The notes: generated by a model not told the origin, from the sequence alone. Counted from the first letter of the stretch, positions 1 to 8,566 are shown. The stretch is DNA of 64,000 nt from Bacteroidales bacterium (GCA_020636835.1 JACJXC010000004.1:372001-436000), one strand, 5' to 3'. Numbers and translations are program-made.

Positions 1-291
1 GCAATATACGTCCGCGATAAAAGCAGAATTAGCAAATGGGGCAGAGTTAAAATAGCCACAGCCCTTCGGGCAAAAGGAATTGCAGCCGATATAATTAACG
101 AAGCCCTAACCCAAATAGACCCAAGCACCGACAGAGCGCAACTACTCGAGCAAATAACCCGGAAAACCAAGCAAACCAAATCGAAATCGGTTTATGATTT
201 AAAGAATAAGTTGATCCGCTTTGGCGTGTCGCGCGGGTTTGATATGGGCTTGGTGATTGATGTGGTGAATGGGGTTGTGAAAGGGGAATAA
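1..291 (+). CDS. recX: Regulatory protein RecX, C-terminal part (partial, cut by window start)
   Basis: An open frame runs from base 1 to the TAA at 289-291, giving 96 residues. It begins with a YVRDKSRISKWGRVKIA stretch and continues with ALRAKGIAADIINEAL, typical of the three-helix repeats of RecX. RecX binds RecA filaments and limits RecA activity in recombination and SOS. The basic KQTKSKSVYDLKNKLIRFGVSRG tail fits the last repeat, where R-FGVSRGF is a family signature. The start lies outside the window. It is the last normal gene before the decayed CRISPR island, and a REP palindrome follows its stop by about 35 bases. Family assignment is by motif recognition only. Confidence 0.85.
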   Translation, partial: AIYVRDKSRISKWGRVKIATALRAKGIAADIINEALTQIDPSTDRAQLLEQITRKTKQTKSKSVYDLKNKLIRFGVSRGFDMGLVIDVVNGVVKGE

Positions 292-326
292 ACACATCTC
301 AATAAAATTACGGTGTTTCGAATACC

Positions 327-359
327 AACCCCGACAGGGTTCAGAACCCTGTCGGGGTT
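327..359. repeat. REP-type palindrome copy 1
   Basis: A perfect 15-bp inverted repeat, AACCCCGACAGGGTT and its complement, is separated by the 3-base loop CAG. The core GACAGGGTT/AACCCTGTC recurs at 4274, 4566, 4971, 5936 and (worn) 8721. This copy has CCCCG where the others have CCCTG. The family fits REP sequences mobilised by the Y1 transposase gene at 4407. A long run of T does not follow directly, so I do not call it a terminator. Confidence 0.8.
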
Positions 360-461
360 ACTCTTATTCATCTCCCCAGTCCGTAAAACGTCCGTTTTAA
401 TTGAATTTTAAGAGGTTATGCTTTTTATTTAAAATAAAATCGTTTAATTTTAGAGTGGCAA

Positions 462-537
462 AAACAAAAAGGCGACTTGCGCCGCCTTAAATGTTTTCAC
501 AACGGAATAATCCTTATTGTGAATTGCTTCAGATTGT
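462..537 (-). ncRNA. tracrRNA of the type II-C CRISPR system
   Basis: Positions 517-538 read TTGTGAATTGCTTCAGATTGT on the plus strand. This is the first half of the CRISPR repeat at 8961 with one T missing, so the minus-strand RNA can pair with the repeat, leaving a one-base bulge. After this anti-repeat the minus strand reads AAGGATTATTCCGTTGTG, a nexus-like segment common in bacteroidetal tracrRNAs, and then the stem AAGGCG/CGCCTT (469-488) with a U-rich tail ending near 462. The -7 element at 542-549 would start the RNA at about 537, at the edge of the anti-repeat. The gene looks intact although cas9 beside it is destroyed. Start and end are predicted to within a few bases. Confidence 0.85.
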
Positions 538-541
538 AAAA

Positions 542-570
542 CAAATATACTGATAATACTTTAAAGTCAA
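542..570 (-). promoter_or_regulatory. Promoter of the tracrRNA (Bacteroidota type)
   Basis: On the minus strand TTG (570-568) is followed after 18 bases by TATATTTG (549-542). This matches the Bacteroidota consensus TTG...TAnnTTTG with its usual spacing. The predicted start falls at the 5' end of the anti-repeat. The element lies only 7 bases upstream of the cas9 ATG and faces away from cas9, so the tracrRNA and cas9 are divergent. Confidence 0.65.
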
Positions 571-576
571 AATACT

Positions 577-3500
577 ATGAAAAAAATTTTAGGACTGGAT
601 TTGGGTTCTGCTTCAATAGGTTGGGCATTGATAAGTGAAAAGGAAGCTAATGGGGATATAAGCCGAGAAATACTGGGATTAGGGAGTAGAATTATCCCAT
701 ACGAAGGAACTGAAGGTAAGGATTTTGAAAAAGGAACGGGAGAAAGTAGAAACTCTATCCGAACTCAAATGCGAACAATTCAAGGCTACGACAGATATCA
801 ACTCCGTGAAAATATTTAACACAGAGTTACATAAGCATAATATACTCCTTCCGATGAACAAAAGACTTTAAAATGCAACTTTGGGGTTGCGGAATAAAAC
901 CTGTGAAAAGTTACTCTTTCAGAACCAGGAAGAATTTTGGTATGGTTAAACCAGAAACTGAGGTTACAAAAAGCAGGAAGTGACTCGAATCTTGATAAAG
1001 GATACTGAATATGTGGCAAAGTTCAAAGCCAGACATCAACTAATCAAAGAACAAAACCTTACTATTGGGTCAACTTTTATCAGCAATTAAAAGGCCAGCC
1101 AGATCCTATGAAGTTAAAGAGAATATTTTTTCCTCGCAGAAGCATATATCGAAAGTTTGATTGTATTTGCAATGGTAAAAAAAACATTATCCCGACATAC
1201 TTAAAGAAGGTTAATTTCAAAATCCAGAGGCGGGAAATAATTTATTATCAAAAGACCCATACAAAATCACAGAAGGACTTGTTTCGGTATGTGAATTTGA
1301 AGGTTTAACGAAAAGCTTAGATGGCAGAGAATACTTTGTTGGGCCCAAGGTTTATCAAAAGTTCCCCAATATTTCAGTATGCAAAAACTGGGAGAGCATC
1401 AACAGCATAAGAATGAAAATAAGCAAGGAAATGAAATCGGAATAACCTTGAGCAAAAACAGGCATTGTTCAGATATTTAGATAATAATGAAGGCTCACAC
1501 CCACGGATATTCAAAAAATCTAGGTTTAAAAGAAGATGAATGTTTTTCAATAAACAATTAACTAAAAGAATAAAAGGTAATACAACAAAGTATGCCATAA
1601 TAGAATTGTTTTTGATGATGTTAGCAAGTATGCCATTTAATAAAGTTCGCTGTAAAAGCATAATTTAAACAGCAATCAGACATACCTATATAAAAATCTG
1701 ATGGTGAAGTATTGGGTGAGAAAACCTTAAAATATGTTGACCAGATATCGAGAATGAACCATTGTATCAGTTGTAGCGCCACAATATACTCAATTCGGAT
1801 CAGGATGAATGCAGTAAGAAGTCTTGCAACAAAAGTTTAATATTGAAAAGAGATTGCCGAAAAATTGGCAAATATTCCAGTTTACAAAACAGGGTTTTAG
1901 CAATAAATCAGCCAAAACTGATGAAAATATTGCCATATACCTAATTGAGGGCGATGGTATAGCGAAGCAATGTGCTATGCTAGTTATAATCACTCAAACT
2001 CGCTTACAAAAGATGAAAATATAAGAAGAGAATTACAAGGCTAAATTAAAACCTATCGCAAAAAAATTCGCTTCGACAACCCATTAATGGAAAGAATTCT
2101 AAACCAAATGGTGAATATAAATGCAATTATTGATAAATATGGAAAAACCAGATGAGATTAGGTTAGATTAGCCCCGCAGATTAAAAGCAAAAGTAAAGAG
2201 GGAAAGAAATGATGGCACCAAAAGAAACAATGAACAAGGAAGAGAAAAATGACAAATCGCTAAAAAACTACAAGAGTTTGGTTGAGCAACCCGAAGTAAT
2301 ATTTTAAAGTGGCGATTATATGAGGAGATGAACAACGAGATTAAGAAGTTGAATGCGATTTGCATATACTGCGGACAGCCAATTTCTTTAGTTGATGCAA
2401 TTAAAGGCGCCGATGTTGACATTGAGCATATAATTCCAAAGTGAAACTTTTGACGATTCTCAAAGTAATAAAACGCTTGCATCGACACTGCAATTCTGGT
2501 AAAGGCGATATGACTGCTTACGATTTGTAAATCAAACCCACCGAGGTTTTTAATGCCTACGATTGAAAGGTATCAATGCTATACCGCTAATAGAGTTATT
2601 AATAAGGCAAAAGCGTGATGGTAGCCTTGACAGAGGAGACAAAATACAATGCTTTATTGACCGGCAACTGCGCGAAAGCAATATATCATAAAAAAACAGT
2701 GAAATACTAAAAACCATATCCCATAATGTTTAGGCAACCTCAGGTAATGTTACAGCAGAACTTCTGGAATCTATGGGGTTGGGATGATGTAACCTATGAA
2801 TTTGCAATTCAACAAATACAAGGAACTCAGGTTGACATCTTTGTTGAATGGGAAAGCGAACACGGCAAAAACAAGCATAGGAAAGAGAGTTATTACAGGA
2901 TGGAGTAAGCGTGATGATCATAGGCATCACGCTATAGATACCTGTTATTGCTTGCACAAAACAGTGTTACATTCAGCGCTTTAACACTCTTGAAACCTGT
3001 AAAACTGGAAGACTTAAAAGCAGATGTAGAAAGTAGGAGTCCATTGAATTCAAAGAGAAAAACTTTCACTTCTCGAAAATACATAATAAGCGAAAGACCT
3101 TTTTACAGTTAAGGAAGTAGAGGAAAAGAGTGGCGGGTATTCTTGTCGTTTACAAAGCCGGAAAAAGTTGCAGTTATCGGCAAAAAGAAGATTGGAAAAA
3201 AGGCAATAAAAAGGTTGTTCAAACTGGAATTATTATTTAAGAAGGAGCATTGAGCGAAAGAAAGTGTTTATGGAAAGATTAAAAACAATGACGAAAAGAA
3301 ACCCTCAAATATCTTTGAAAATCCCAGATTAATTGTACTTCAAAATAAAACAAATAGTTGAAGAAAAGAATTTACAAAAATATGAGAGGATGCAAAAAAG
3401 CCATTGCATCATTGAAAAAAGAACCTCTGGCATTGACAAAAATAAACTGGTTTTACTTGAATATGCTTCGTGCTTTAGAAGCGATTGTGTAATAAATATA

Positions 3501-4271
3501 CAGTAGATATTAATTTTAACAAAAGTAGACAAAATTTGTTGATGGAAAAATGAAGCAAATCCTGCAATCTAAAACCCATCAAGTTTGATGGAAAGTCAAA
3601 GGAAAACTTAGATTATTCAGCGTGGCGATAAGGTAATTAGGTGGTATTATGAAATGAAAGGTCTATCAAGCCAATAAAATCTGTCGTTGTTATACTGGAC
3701 TTTCGGCGGTAGTTCCAGTTAAAAGGATGAGAACAACGCAATATTGGCTATGTAAAATATGAAACAATCATCATATTACCAATCTATACAGATTCCGAGG
3801 TGTTAAGCACGAACATATCTGCACTTTTTGGCACACGATTTGAGCGCAAATTTGGATTGCCTGTAATAATCAAAGAAATACAAATGAGGCTTGGGACAAA
3901 ATCCAACAGGAAACCAGAAGAACTTTCCCCGAAGAGTTTCTTGAAAAGAAAAACTCCCAGTTCTAACTTGAATTTGGAGTTAAGTATGCAACAGAGATGA
4001 AATGTTTATTTTTAGGTTTGTCATCCGAAGAAGTGTTAAGTTGTATAAGCAATAATGTTTAAAGCCATAAGTGATAAATTATGTAAGGTTCCAGAAACTT
4101 GCAGAGAAATATTATTATGTTTTAGGCATCATCTAGAAACACAACTTATTGATAATGATACAAATGCCAAACGAATATGGTTTTGTTAGCATAAAGTAGG
4201 AGGGTTGAAGTCCTACAAAATCCTTATAAAGTAAAATAGATTGCATCAGGAACTTAACTGTTTTAGTGTAA
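577..4271 (+). pseudogene. cas9: Type II-C cas9, degenerate (many frameshifts and stops)
   Basis: Pieces of one Cas9 can be read in order in shifting frames. RuvC-I (ILGLDLGSASIGWALI) begins at 577. A segment reading RFDNPLMERILNQMVNI leads into RuvC-II (DEIRLDLA) at about 2060-2175. The HNH domain, with CIYCGQPIS and then DIEHIIP, lies at about 2340-2520. RuvC-III (DHRHHAID) lies at about 2905-2945. The C-terminal domain (RFQKLAEKYYYVFRHHLETQLI, then GGLKSY and KVKID) runs to a stop near 4269-4271. The total of about 3.7 kb is close to a complete bacteroidetal Cas9 gene. The first frame closes after 80 codons, and the frame then breaks roughly every 50-200 bases, so no active nuclease can be made. 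Coding similarity between the breaks is still good, which suggests fairly recent decay. cas1, cas2 and other neighbours are intact, which argues against general sequencing error. Confidence 0.9.
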
Positions 4272-4273
4272 CT

Positions 4274-4299
4274 CTGACAGGGTTTAGAAACCCTGTCAG
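4274..4299. repeat. REP-type palindrome copy 2, left of the RAYT gene
   Basis: The 12-bp inverted repeat CTGACAGGGTTT/AAACCCTGTCAG has a 2-base loop. It starts three bases after the last stop of the cas9 remnant. With copy 4 (4971-5001) it brackets the RAYT transposase gene, the layout expected of a REP-RAYT unit. Confidence 0.8.
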
Positions 4300-4406
4300 G
4301 AATTATCAAAAAAATAATTAAAAAAATTATACCAAATTCACAAAGGGATACCATTGGGCTTGGCTGTTACTACCACATCTATAACCGCGGTATTAATGGC
4401 ACTCCG

Positions 4407-4961
4407 TTGTTCTATACTCCTGAAAACTACGAGCATTTTCTTAGGCTTTACGATAAATACATCGCCCCAATTGCCGATACTTTTGCGTGGTGCTTGATGG
4501 GGAACCATTTCCACTTATTGGTAAGGATAAAGGAGGAGAACGAAATAATTATTAAAACGTTACCCAACCCTGTCAGGGTTTTGAACCCTGACAGGGTTAA
4601 CGCCAATAAAACCATCAAACCTCCACATCTCTACTTTTCTCATCTTTTTAATTCGTACACTCAGGCAATTAACAAGCAACAGAAAAGGTCCGGTACATTG
4701 TTTGAACGACCTTTCCATCGCCTAAAAATAACCTCCGAAAAATATTTCCAAAACCTTGTAATTTACATACACCAAAACCCCGTTCACCATAGTTTTACCG
4801 ACGATTTTAGGGATTATCCCTGGTCGTCGTATGGTAGTATTACTTCCACTAAACCAACAAAAGTTGATAGAGAAACCGTGCTGGAGTGGTTCGGTGGTAA
4901 CGAGAATTTTATTGATGTTCATCATAAAATGGTTGACCCAGATACAATTTCCGGAATTTAA
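4407..4961 (+). CDS. REP-associated tyrosine transposase (RAYT, Y1/HUH type), N-terminus uncertain
   Basis: Y1 transposases of the IS200/TnpREP group cut and rejoin single-stranded DNA at REP hairpins. The HUH motif is present in WCLMGNHFHLLV, and a RAYT C-terminal signature follows: RSGTLFERPFHR, YIHQNPVHH and DYPWSSYGS. The HIYNRG motif that normally opens this family lies upstream, in frame, at about 4374-4391, but I see no ATG, GTG or TTG there. The only usable start is TTG 4407, after the motif. The gene may therefore be truncated, or may start with a rare codon. A 33-base REP palindrome lies inside it (4566-4598) in frame. The gene sits between cas9 and cas1, flanked by REP copies 2 and 4. 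In RAYTs the catalytic Tyr is usually about 100 residues after HUH; I cannot assign it with certainty. Confidence 0.75.
   Translation: MFYTPENYEHFLRLYDKYIAPIADTFAWCLMGNHFHLLVRIKEENEIIIKTLPNPVRVLNPDRVNANKTIKPPHLYFSHLFNSYTQAINKQQKRSGTLFERPFHRLKITSEKYFQNLVIYIHQNPVHHSFTDDFRDYPWSSYGSITSTKPTKVDRETVLEWFGGNENFIDVHHKMVDPDTISGI
4566..4598. repeat. REP-type palindrome copy 3, inside the RAYT gene
   Basis: The perfect 15-bp inverted repeat AACCCTGTCAGGGTT/AACCCTGACAGGGTT has the loop TTG. Its 33 bases are in frame and encode about NPVRVLNPDRV, a stretch not typical of the family and placed between the HUH half and the SHLFNSYTQAINK segment. The transposase thus carries a copy of its own presumed substrate without losing its frame. 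Confidence 0.85.
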
Positions 4962-4970
4962 TTTCCCGAC

Positions 4971-5001
4971 CCCTGACAGGGTTTAAAACCCTGTCAGGGG
5001 T
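4971..5001. repeat. REP-type palindrome copy 4, right of the RAYT gene
   Basis: The 15-bp inverted repeat CCCCTGACAGGGTTT/AAACCCTGTCAGGGG surrounds a single A. It lies 9 bases after the RAYT stop and 17 bases before the cas1 ATG, so it is in the cas1 leader and could affect cas1 expression. Confidence 0.85.
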
Positions 5002-5018
5002 ATATTAATAAACGAAAT

Positions 5019-5924
5019 ATGATAAAGCGTACCCTTTACTTTGGCAACCCAACCTACCTAAAGGCCAAGGATCAGCAAATGGTGGTTGAGTATCCCGGTG
5101 GAGATTCCGAAACCAAATCGGTTCCCATCGAGGATATTGGCGTGGTTGTACTGGACTCGCCGCAAATTACCATAACCCACGTTTTGCTGAACAAACTGCT
5201 TGCCAATAATACCGCAATAATTACTACCGATGAGCGTCATATGCCCTCGGGGTTACTTTACCCTTTGGAGAGCAACACGCTGCAGAGCGAGCGGTTTGCG
5301 GTTCAACTCACAGCAAGCGTACCGTTAAAAAAACAGCTATGGCAGCAAACGGTGCAGGCCAAAATCCAGAATCAAGCATTTTTACTCAAATCCGTTGGAG
5401 TTGATATTGAACCAATGCTTTACTGGGCAAGAAGCGTAAAAAGTGGCGACCCCGATAACTACGAGGGGCGTGCAGCTGCGTTTTACTGGAAAAACCTTTT
5501 CGAGGGTTACACCAATGATGTTTTTACACGTGGACGATACGAAGAGGAGCCAAACAATCTGCTTAACTATGGCTACGCCATACTCCGTGCAGTGATAGCC
5601 CGTAGCTTGGTGACAAGTGGGTTGCTCCCAACACTGGGAATACACCACCACAACCGCTACAACGCATTTTGCCTTGCCGACGATATTATGGAACCATACC
5701 GCCCTTTTGTGGATAGGACTGTATATGAGATTGTGAAGGAAGGAATAGATTGCTCGGAGTTAACCAAGGAAATAAAAGCAAAACTCCTTACTATTCCAGC
5801 GCTAGATGTAATAATCGACGACAAAAGCAGCCCATTGATGATTGCTACGCAACGCACCACGGCATCGCTTTACGATTGCTTTGAGGGGACAAGTCGTAAA
5901 ATTATGTATCCAGCATTTCCATAG
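5019..5924 (+). CDS. cas1: CRISPR-associated endonuclease Cas1, type II
   Basis: Cas1 is the integrase subunit of the Cas1-Cas2 complex that inserts new spacers at the first repeat. The 301 residues match the usual length of the short type II Cas1. The metal ligands are present: Glu149 in NYEGRAAAFYW, His209/210 in GIHHHNRYNAFCLADD, and the acidic pair in DDIMEPYRPF (about 221-225). The frame is unbroken, in contrast to cas9 just upstream. REP palindromes lie on both sides (4971 and 5936), so the original cas9-cas1-cas2 operon spacing has been stretched. With cas9 lost, any remaining activity would be adaptation without interference, unless another Cas9 is encoded elsewhere. Confidence 0.95.
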   Translation: MIKRTLYFGNPTYLKAKDQQMVVEYPGGDSETKSVPIEDIGVVVLDSPQITITHVLLNKLLANNTAIITTDERHMPSGLLYPLESNTLQSERFAVQLTASVPLKKQLWQQTVQAKIQNQAFLLKSVGVDIEPMLYWARSVKSGDPDNYEGRAAAFYWKNLFEGYTNDVFTRGRYEEEPNNLLNYGYAILRAVIARSLVTSGLLPTLGIHHHNRYNAFCLADDIMEPYRPFVDRTVYEIVKEGIDCSELTKEIKAKLLTIPALDVIIDDKSSPLMIATQRTTASLYDCFEGTSRKIMYPAFP

Positions 5925-5935
5925 CAATTAACATT

Positions 5936-5968
5936 AACCCTAACAGGGTTTTGAACCCTGCCAGGGTT
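5936..5968. repeat. REP-type palindrome copy 5, between cas1 and cas2
   Basis: An imperfect 15-bp inverted repeat around TTG, with one mismatched pair (AACCCTAACAGGGTT against AACCCTGCCAGGGTT). It starts 12 bases after the cas1 stop and ends 17 bases before the cas2 start. The spacing to the next gene is the same as for copy 4 before cas1. Confidence 0.8.
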
Positions 5969-5985
5969 AAACCTCTAATATATCT

Positions 5986-6327
5986 ATGACCACCTTTGAC
6001 CGATTAAACCAGTACCGAGTTATGTGGGTGTTAGTATTCTTCGATTTACCAACCGAAACCAAGAAGGAGCGGAAGCAGTACGCACTGTTCCGTAAAAGCC
6101 TGATAAAAGATGGTTTCTCCATGTTTCAATTTTCCATTTACACCCGTTGCTGCCCTAGCCGAGAGAATGCCGATGTACACATTAAGCGTGTTAAAAGCTT
6201 TCTGCCACCCAATGGCTATATTGGTATAATGTGCATAACCGATAAGCAGTTTGGCGCAATGGAACTATTCCACTCCACCAAACCCATAAAAGCAAGTCCC
6301 GAGCCACAGCAGTTGGAACTGTTTTAG
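5986..6327 (+). CDS. cas2: CRISPR-associated endoribonuclease Cas2
   Basis: Cas2 forms the dimer that bridges Cas1 in the spacer-integration complex. The 113 residues carry the ferredoxin-like first strand VMWVLVFFDLPTETKKER with the conserved Asp near position 20, followed by YALFRKSLIKDGFSMFQFSIYTRCC, typical of type II-C Cas2. The frame is complete. It follows cas1 by 61 bases that include a REP palindrome. No CRISPR array follows directly; a LysR gene begins 90 bases downstream, and array relics appear only after 8567. Confidence 0.93.
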   Translation: MTTFDRLNQYRVMWVLVFFDLPTETKKERKQYALFRKSLIKDGFSMFQFSIYTRCCPSRENADVHIKRVKSFLPPNGYIGIMCITDKQFGAMELFHSTKPIKASPEPQQLELF

Positions 6328-6366
6328 CGCAAGTTTTTTTATAACACGCATCCGGAATTAATATCG

Positions 6367-6374
6367 TAACTTTG
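6367..6374 (+). promoter_or_regulatory. Probable -7 promoter element of the lysR gene
   Basis: TAACTTTG matches the Bacteroidota -7 consensus TAnnTTTG and lies 43 bases upstream of the LysR ATG. No clear TTG was found at -33, only a T run near 6336-6342. Confidence 0.45.
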
Positions 6375-6417
6375 TCTGAGCCCACGCACCAACTCATTAA
6401 CCGAAATACGCACAGCA

Positions 6418-7305
6418 ATGGATTACCGAGATTCAGTTTTTTTAACTGTAGCCGAAAATCTAAGTTTCTCAAAAGCCGCAGAACATCTAAACATCAGTCA
6501 GCCCGCAGTAACCCGGCACATTAAGGAAATGGAGGAACGCTACAGCACAAACCTATTTGAACGCAAAGGAAACAAAATATATCTCACAAAGTCTGGAGAA
6601 AAAGCATACAACGCTTTAAAGCAGATTGCTCAGCAATACAGAGAACTCGACTTTGAGATTGGTCAGATTCACAGCAGCCTCTCGGGCGAATTTAAGATAG
6701 GAGCCAGTTCAACAATATCGCAATACGTTATTCCCAAAGTAATAGCATCGTTCCACAAACGATACCCCAAAGTCCAAATAATTTTGCTGAACGGAAACTC
6801 ATTCGAGATGGAAACACTCCTGCTCAACAACCAGGTTGATTTAGCCCTGGTGGAAAACCGCTCATCCCAGTCGGGGCTCAAGTATAAAGATTTCCTCAAC
6901 GACGAATTAATTGTGGTAACTGGAGCCAACAGCGTGTACGCAAAACGGGACTACATCAGCCGCGACGATCTATCGCAACTCCCAATAGTGCTGAGAGAGC
7001 AGGGATCGGGTACTCTCGAAGTAATTAAGGCTGCATTATCAAAGCAAGGCATCAATTTCGAAAACATTAATACGCTAATTCACCTAGGGAGTACTGAGTC
7101 AATAAAAAACTTCTTAATGGATTTCGATGGGCTTGCCATTGTCTCTGCAAAAGCTGTTAAAACCGAGTTATTCCTAAAAAGCCTTATAAAATTAGAGGTA
7201 TCAGGCTTCACCATCCCCCGCAAATTTCGGATAGCATACAAGCTGGGGCATAAGAGCCGACAAGTTGAACTATTCGAGAACTTCCTCCTCAACTATAACT
7301 TTTAG
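6418..7305 (+). CDS. LysR-family transcriptional regulator
   Basis: The 295 residues show the standard LysR layout. A winged helix-turn-helix lies at about 1-62 (FSKAAEHLNISQPAVTRHIKEME, then LFERKGNKIYLTKSGE). A two-lobed periplasmic-binding-like effector domain (about 90-295) contains GEFKIGASSTISQYVIP and VLREQGSGT. The latter loop resembles that of the CysB/CbbR/YeiE branch, whose members sense small anions or sulfur compounds. The gene is followed on the same strand by a YeiH-family exporter, the classical YeiE-YeiH pairing. A perfect dyad at 7315-7342, ten bases after the stop and overlapping the exporter promoter, is the likely binding site. The effector is not known from sequence; sulfite or a related anion is an inference from YeiE. 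Confidence 0.9.
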   Translation: MDYRDSVFLTVAENLSFSKAAEHLNISQPAVTRHIKEMEERYSTNLFERKGNKIYLTKSGEKAYNALKQIAQQYRELDFEIGQIHSSLSGEFKIGASSTISQYVIPKVIASFHKRYPKVQIILLNGNSFEMETLLLNNQVDLALVENRSSQSGLKYKDFLNDELIVVTGANSVYAKRDYISRDDLSQLPIVLREQGSGTLEVIKAALSKQGINFENINTLIHLGSTESIKNFLMDFDGLAIVSAKAVKTELFLKSLIKLEVSGFTIPRKFRIAYKLGHKSRQVELFENFLLNYNF

Positions 7306-7314
7306 CTATAAGTC

Positions 7315-7342
7315 ATAACTATTCAGTATTTGCAATAGTTAT
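7315..7342. promoter_or_regulatory. LysR-type operator upstream of the YeiH exporter
   Basis: ATAACTATT and AATAGTTAT form a perfect 9-bp dyad around 10 bases. This contains the LysR T-N11-A type symmetry. The right arm starts next to the -33 TTG (7330-7332) of the promoter below, a common placement for LysR activators or repressors. Confidence 0.6.
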
Positions 7343-7360
7343 AACAGGTCAATACCTTTG
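7330..7360 (+). promoter_or_regulatory. Promoter of the YeiH exporter gene
   Basis: TTG at 7330-7332 is followed after 20 bases by TACCTTTG at 7353-7360, a full match to the Bacteroidota consensus. The predicted transcription start is about 7366, leaving a leader of nearly 190 bases before the ATG at 7554. Confidence 0.6.
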
Positions 7361-7369
7361 TACCCGGAT

Positions 7370-7481
7370 TTCAATGGGTATGGAATTCTTGCGCATGTGA
7401 ATGTGCGTTATTGCGTTTTAGAATTCACTGAGAAAAAGCACGGATGAGTCGATCATTGTAAGCTCAGCAAAACCCATCGAA
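7370..7481 (+). promoter_or_regulatory. Structured mRNA leader, possible three-way junction RNA
   Basis: Three helices can be drawn. P1 pairs TTCAATGGGT (7370-7379) with ACCCATCGAA (7472-7481), nine pairs with one mismatch. P2 pairs GAATTCT (7383-7389) with AGAATTC (7420-7426) and encloses a GCGCAT/ATGTGC hairpin with a GTGA loop. P3 pairs CTGAG (7428-7432) with CTCAG (7463-7467) and encloses a small ATGA/TCAT hairpin. P1 begins a few bases after the predicted transcription start. The shape resembles a riboswitch aptamer, but I cannot match it to a known class. No covariation evidence is available here. Confidence 0.35.
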
Positions 7482-7553
7482 GCAATCCACCCTTAAAAGG
7501 CTAGAGACAAAAATCGTAATCAACATTCATTAAACACATCAATCCCAATAAAA

Positions 7554-8513
7554 ATGAAACGAATAAACATATTTAACAATTTTAGTATTGTTGAGAAAGG
7601 ACTAGGCAACCCTAAATGGTTGTATTCAACAATTATTTGCATTTGCTTTCTCCCCATTGTTTCGCCAGCAATAGCCCTTTTAATGGGAATTGCATTATCG
7701 CTCCTGGGATTCAGGCACGAAAACATACACAAGCATACCTCACGAATCTTACAGCTATCCATTGTATTGTTGGGTTTTGGAATGAACCTAGGCGACGTAA
7801 TTACCGCATCGAAAAGTGGTTTTATCGAAACTTTTTTTTCAGTCACATTTGTGATGGTATTCGGAATGCTACTGGGCAAACTTTTCAAGGTTGAAAAAAA
7901 CATAGCCCTCCTCATCTCAACGGGCACTGCCATCTGTGGAGGTAGCGCTATTGCTGCCGTAGCGCCTATTTTAAAAAGCGAAAACCACCAAAACTCATTC
8001 GCACTAATTGTTGTATTCGTTCTAAATGCCATTGCGCTACTACTCTTCCCCTACATCGGGCACAATCTCGGGCTAAGCCAGGAGGTTTTTGGCAATTGGG
8101 CTGCAATAGCCATACACGACACCAGCTCTGTGGTAGGTGCTGGGGCAATATACGGCGAAAAGGCATTGCACATTGCCACTACTGTAAAACTAATTCGAGC
8201 ATTATGGATTATACCGCTCTCGTTAACCATTGCTTTTCTGAATAAAACCGCCGATAAAAGTGCCATCAAATTCCCATGGTTTATTCTACTCTTTGTACTG
8301 GCTATTATTTTTGCCAACATATTCCCCAGCCTCCAACCAAGCTACGAGCACTTCAGCTGGCTGGGCCGCAGGGGAATGGTTATTGCGCTATTTCTAATCG
8401 GCTCAAATATCACCATTAAGCAGATAAAACAATCGGGGGCCAAAAGCTTTGCTCTCGGCATAATACTGTGGTGCATCACCGCCATTGGCTCACTACTTAT
8501 TCTAATGCAGTAA
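7554..8513 (+). CDS. YeiH/UPF0324-family putative anion (sulfate/sulfite) exporter
   Basis: The 319-residue membrane protein has about ten hydrophobic segments. It carries the family's GTAICGGSAIAAVAPI motif and AAIAIHDTSSVVGAGAIYG near the middle, both hallmarks of the YeiH/UPF0324 transporters. Length agrees with the family (about 330-350). Homologues are annotated as sulfate exporters; the substrate is not proven, and pairing with a YeiE-like LysR points to a sulfur oxyanion. It is preceded by its own operator, promoter and long leader. Together with lysR it interrupts the expected cas2-array junction, so the pair probably entered the CRISPR locus by insertion or rearrangement. Confidence 0.88.
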   Translation: MKRINIFNNFSIVEKGLGNPKWLYSTIICICFLPIVSPAIALLMGIALSLLGFRHENIHKHTSRILQLSIVLLGFGMNLGDVITASKSGFIETFFSVTFVMVFGMLLGKLFKVEKNIALLISTGTAICGGSAIAAVAPILKSENHQNSFALIVVFVLNAIALLLFPYIGHNLGLSQEVFGNWAAIAIHDTSSVVGAGAIYGEKALHIATTVKLIRALWIIPLSLTIAFLNKTADKSAIKFPWFILLFVLAIIFANIFPSLQPSYEHFSWLGRRGMVIALFLIGSNITIKQIKQSGAKSFALGIILWCITAIGSLLILMQ

Positions 8514-8566
8514 ACCAAAGCTTTGCATCTCACAGCATTGGTTTGATTCAAAATTGCAAGCCAGTG

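Noticed and set aside
327..359. REP palindromes as intrinsic terminators
   Set aside because: Most copies lack a T run and occur upstream of genes and inside a coding region; the shared core sequence fits a mobile repeat better.
577..4271. cas9 frameshifts as ordinary sequencing error
   Set aside because: Dozens of shifts plus stop codons occur here while cas1, cas2 and most other genes are clean; true decay is more likely, though only reads can prove it.
7370..7481. The YeiH leader as a TPP riboswitch (contains CTGAGA) or a hammerhead ribozyme (contains GATGAG)
   Set aside because: The remaining conserved bases of both classes are missing or in the wrong place.
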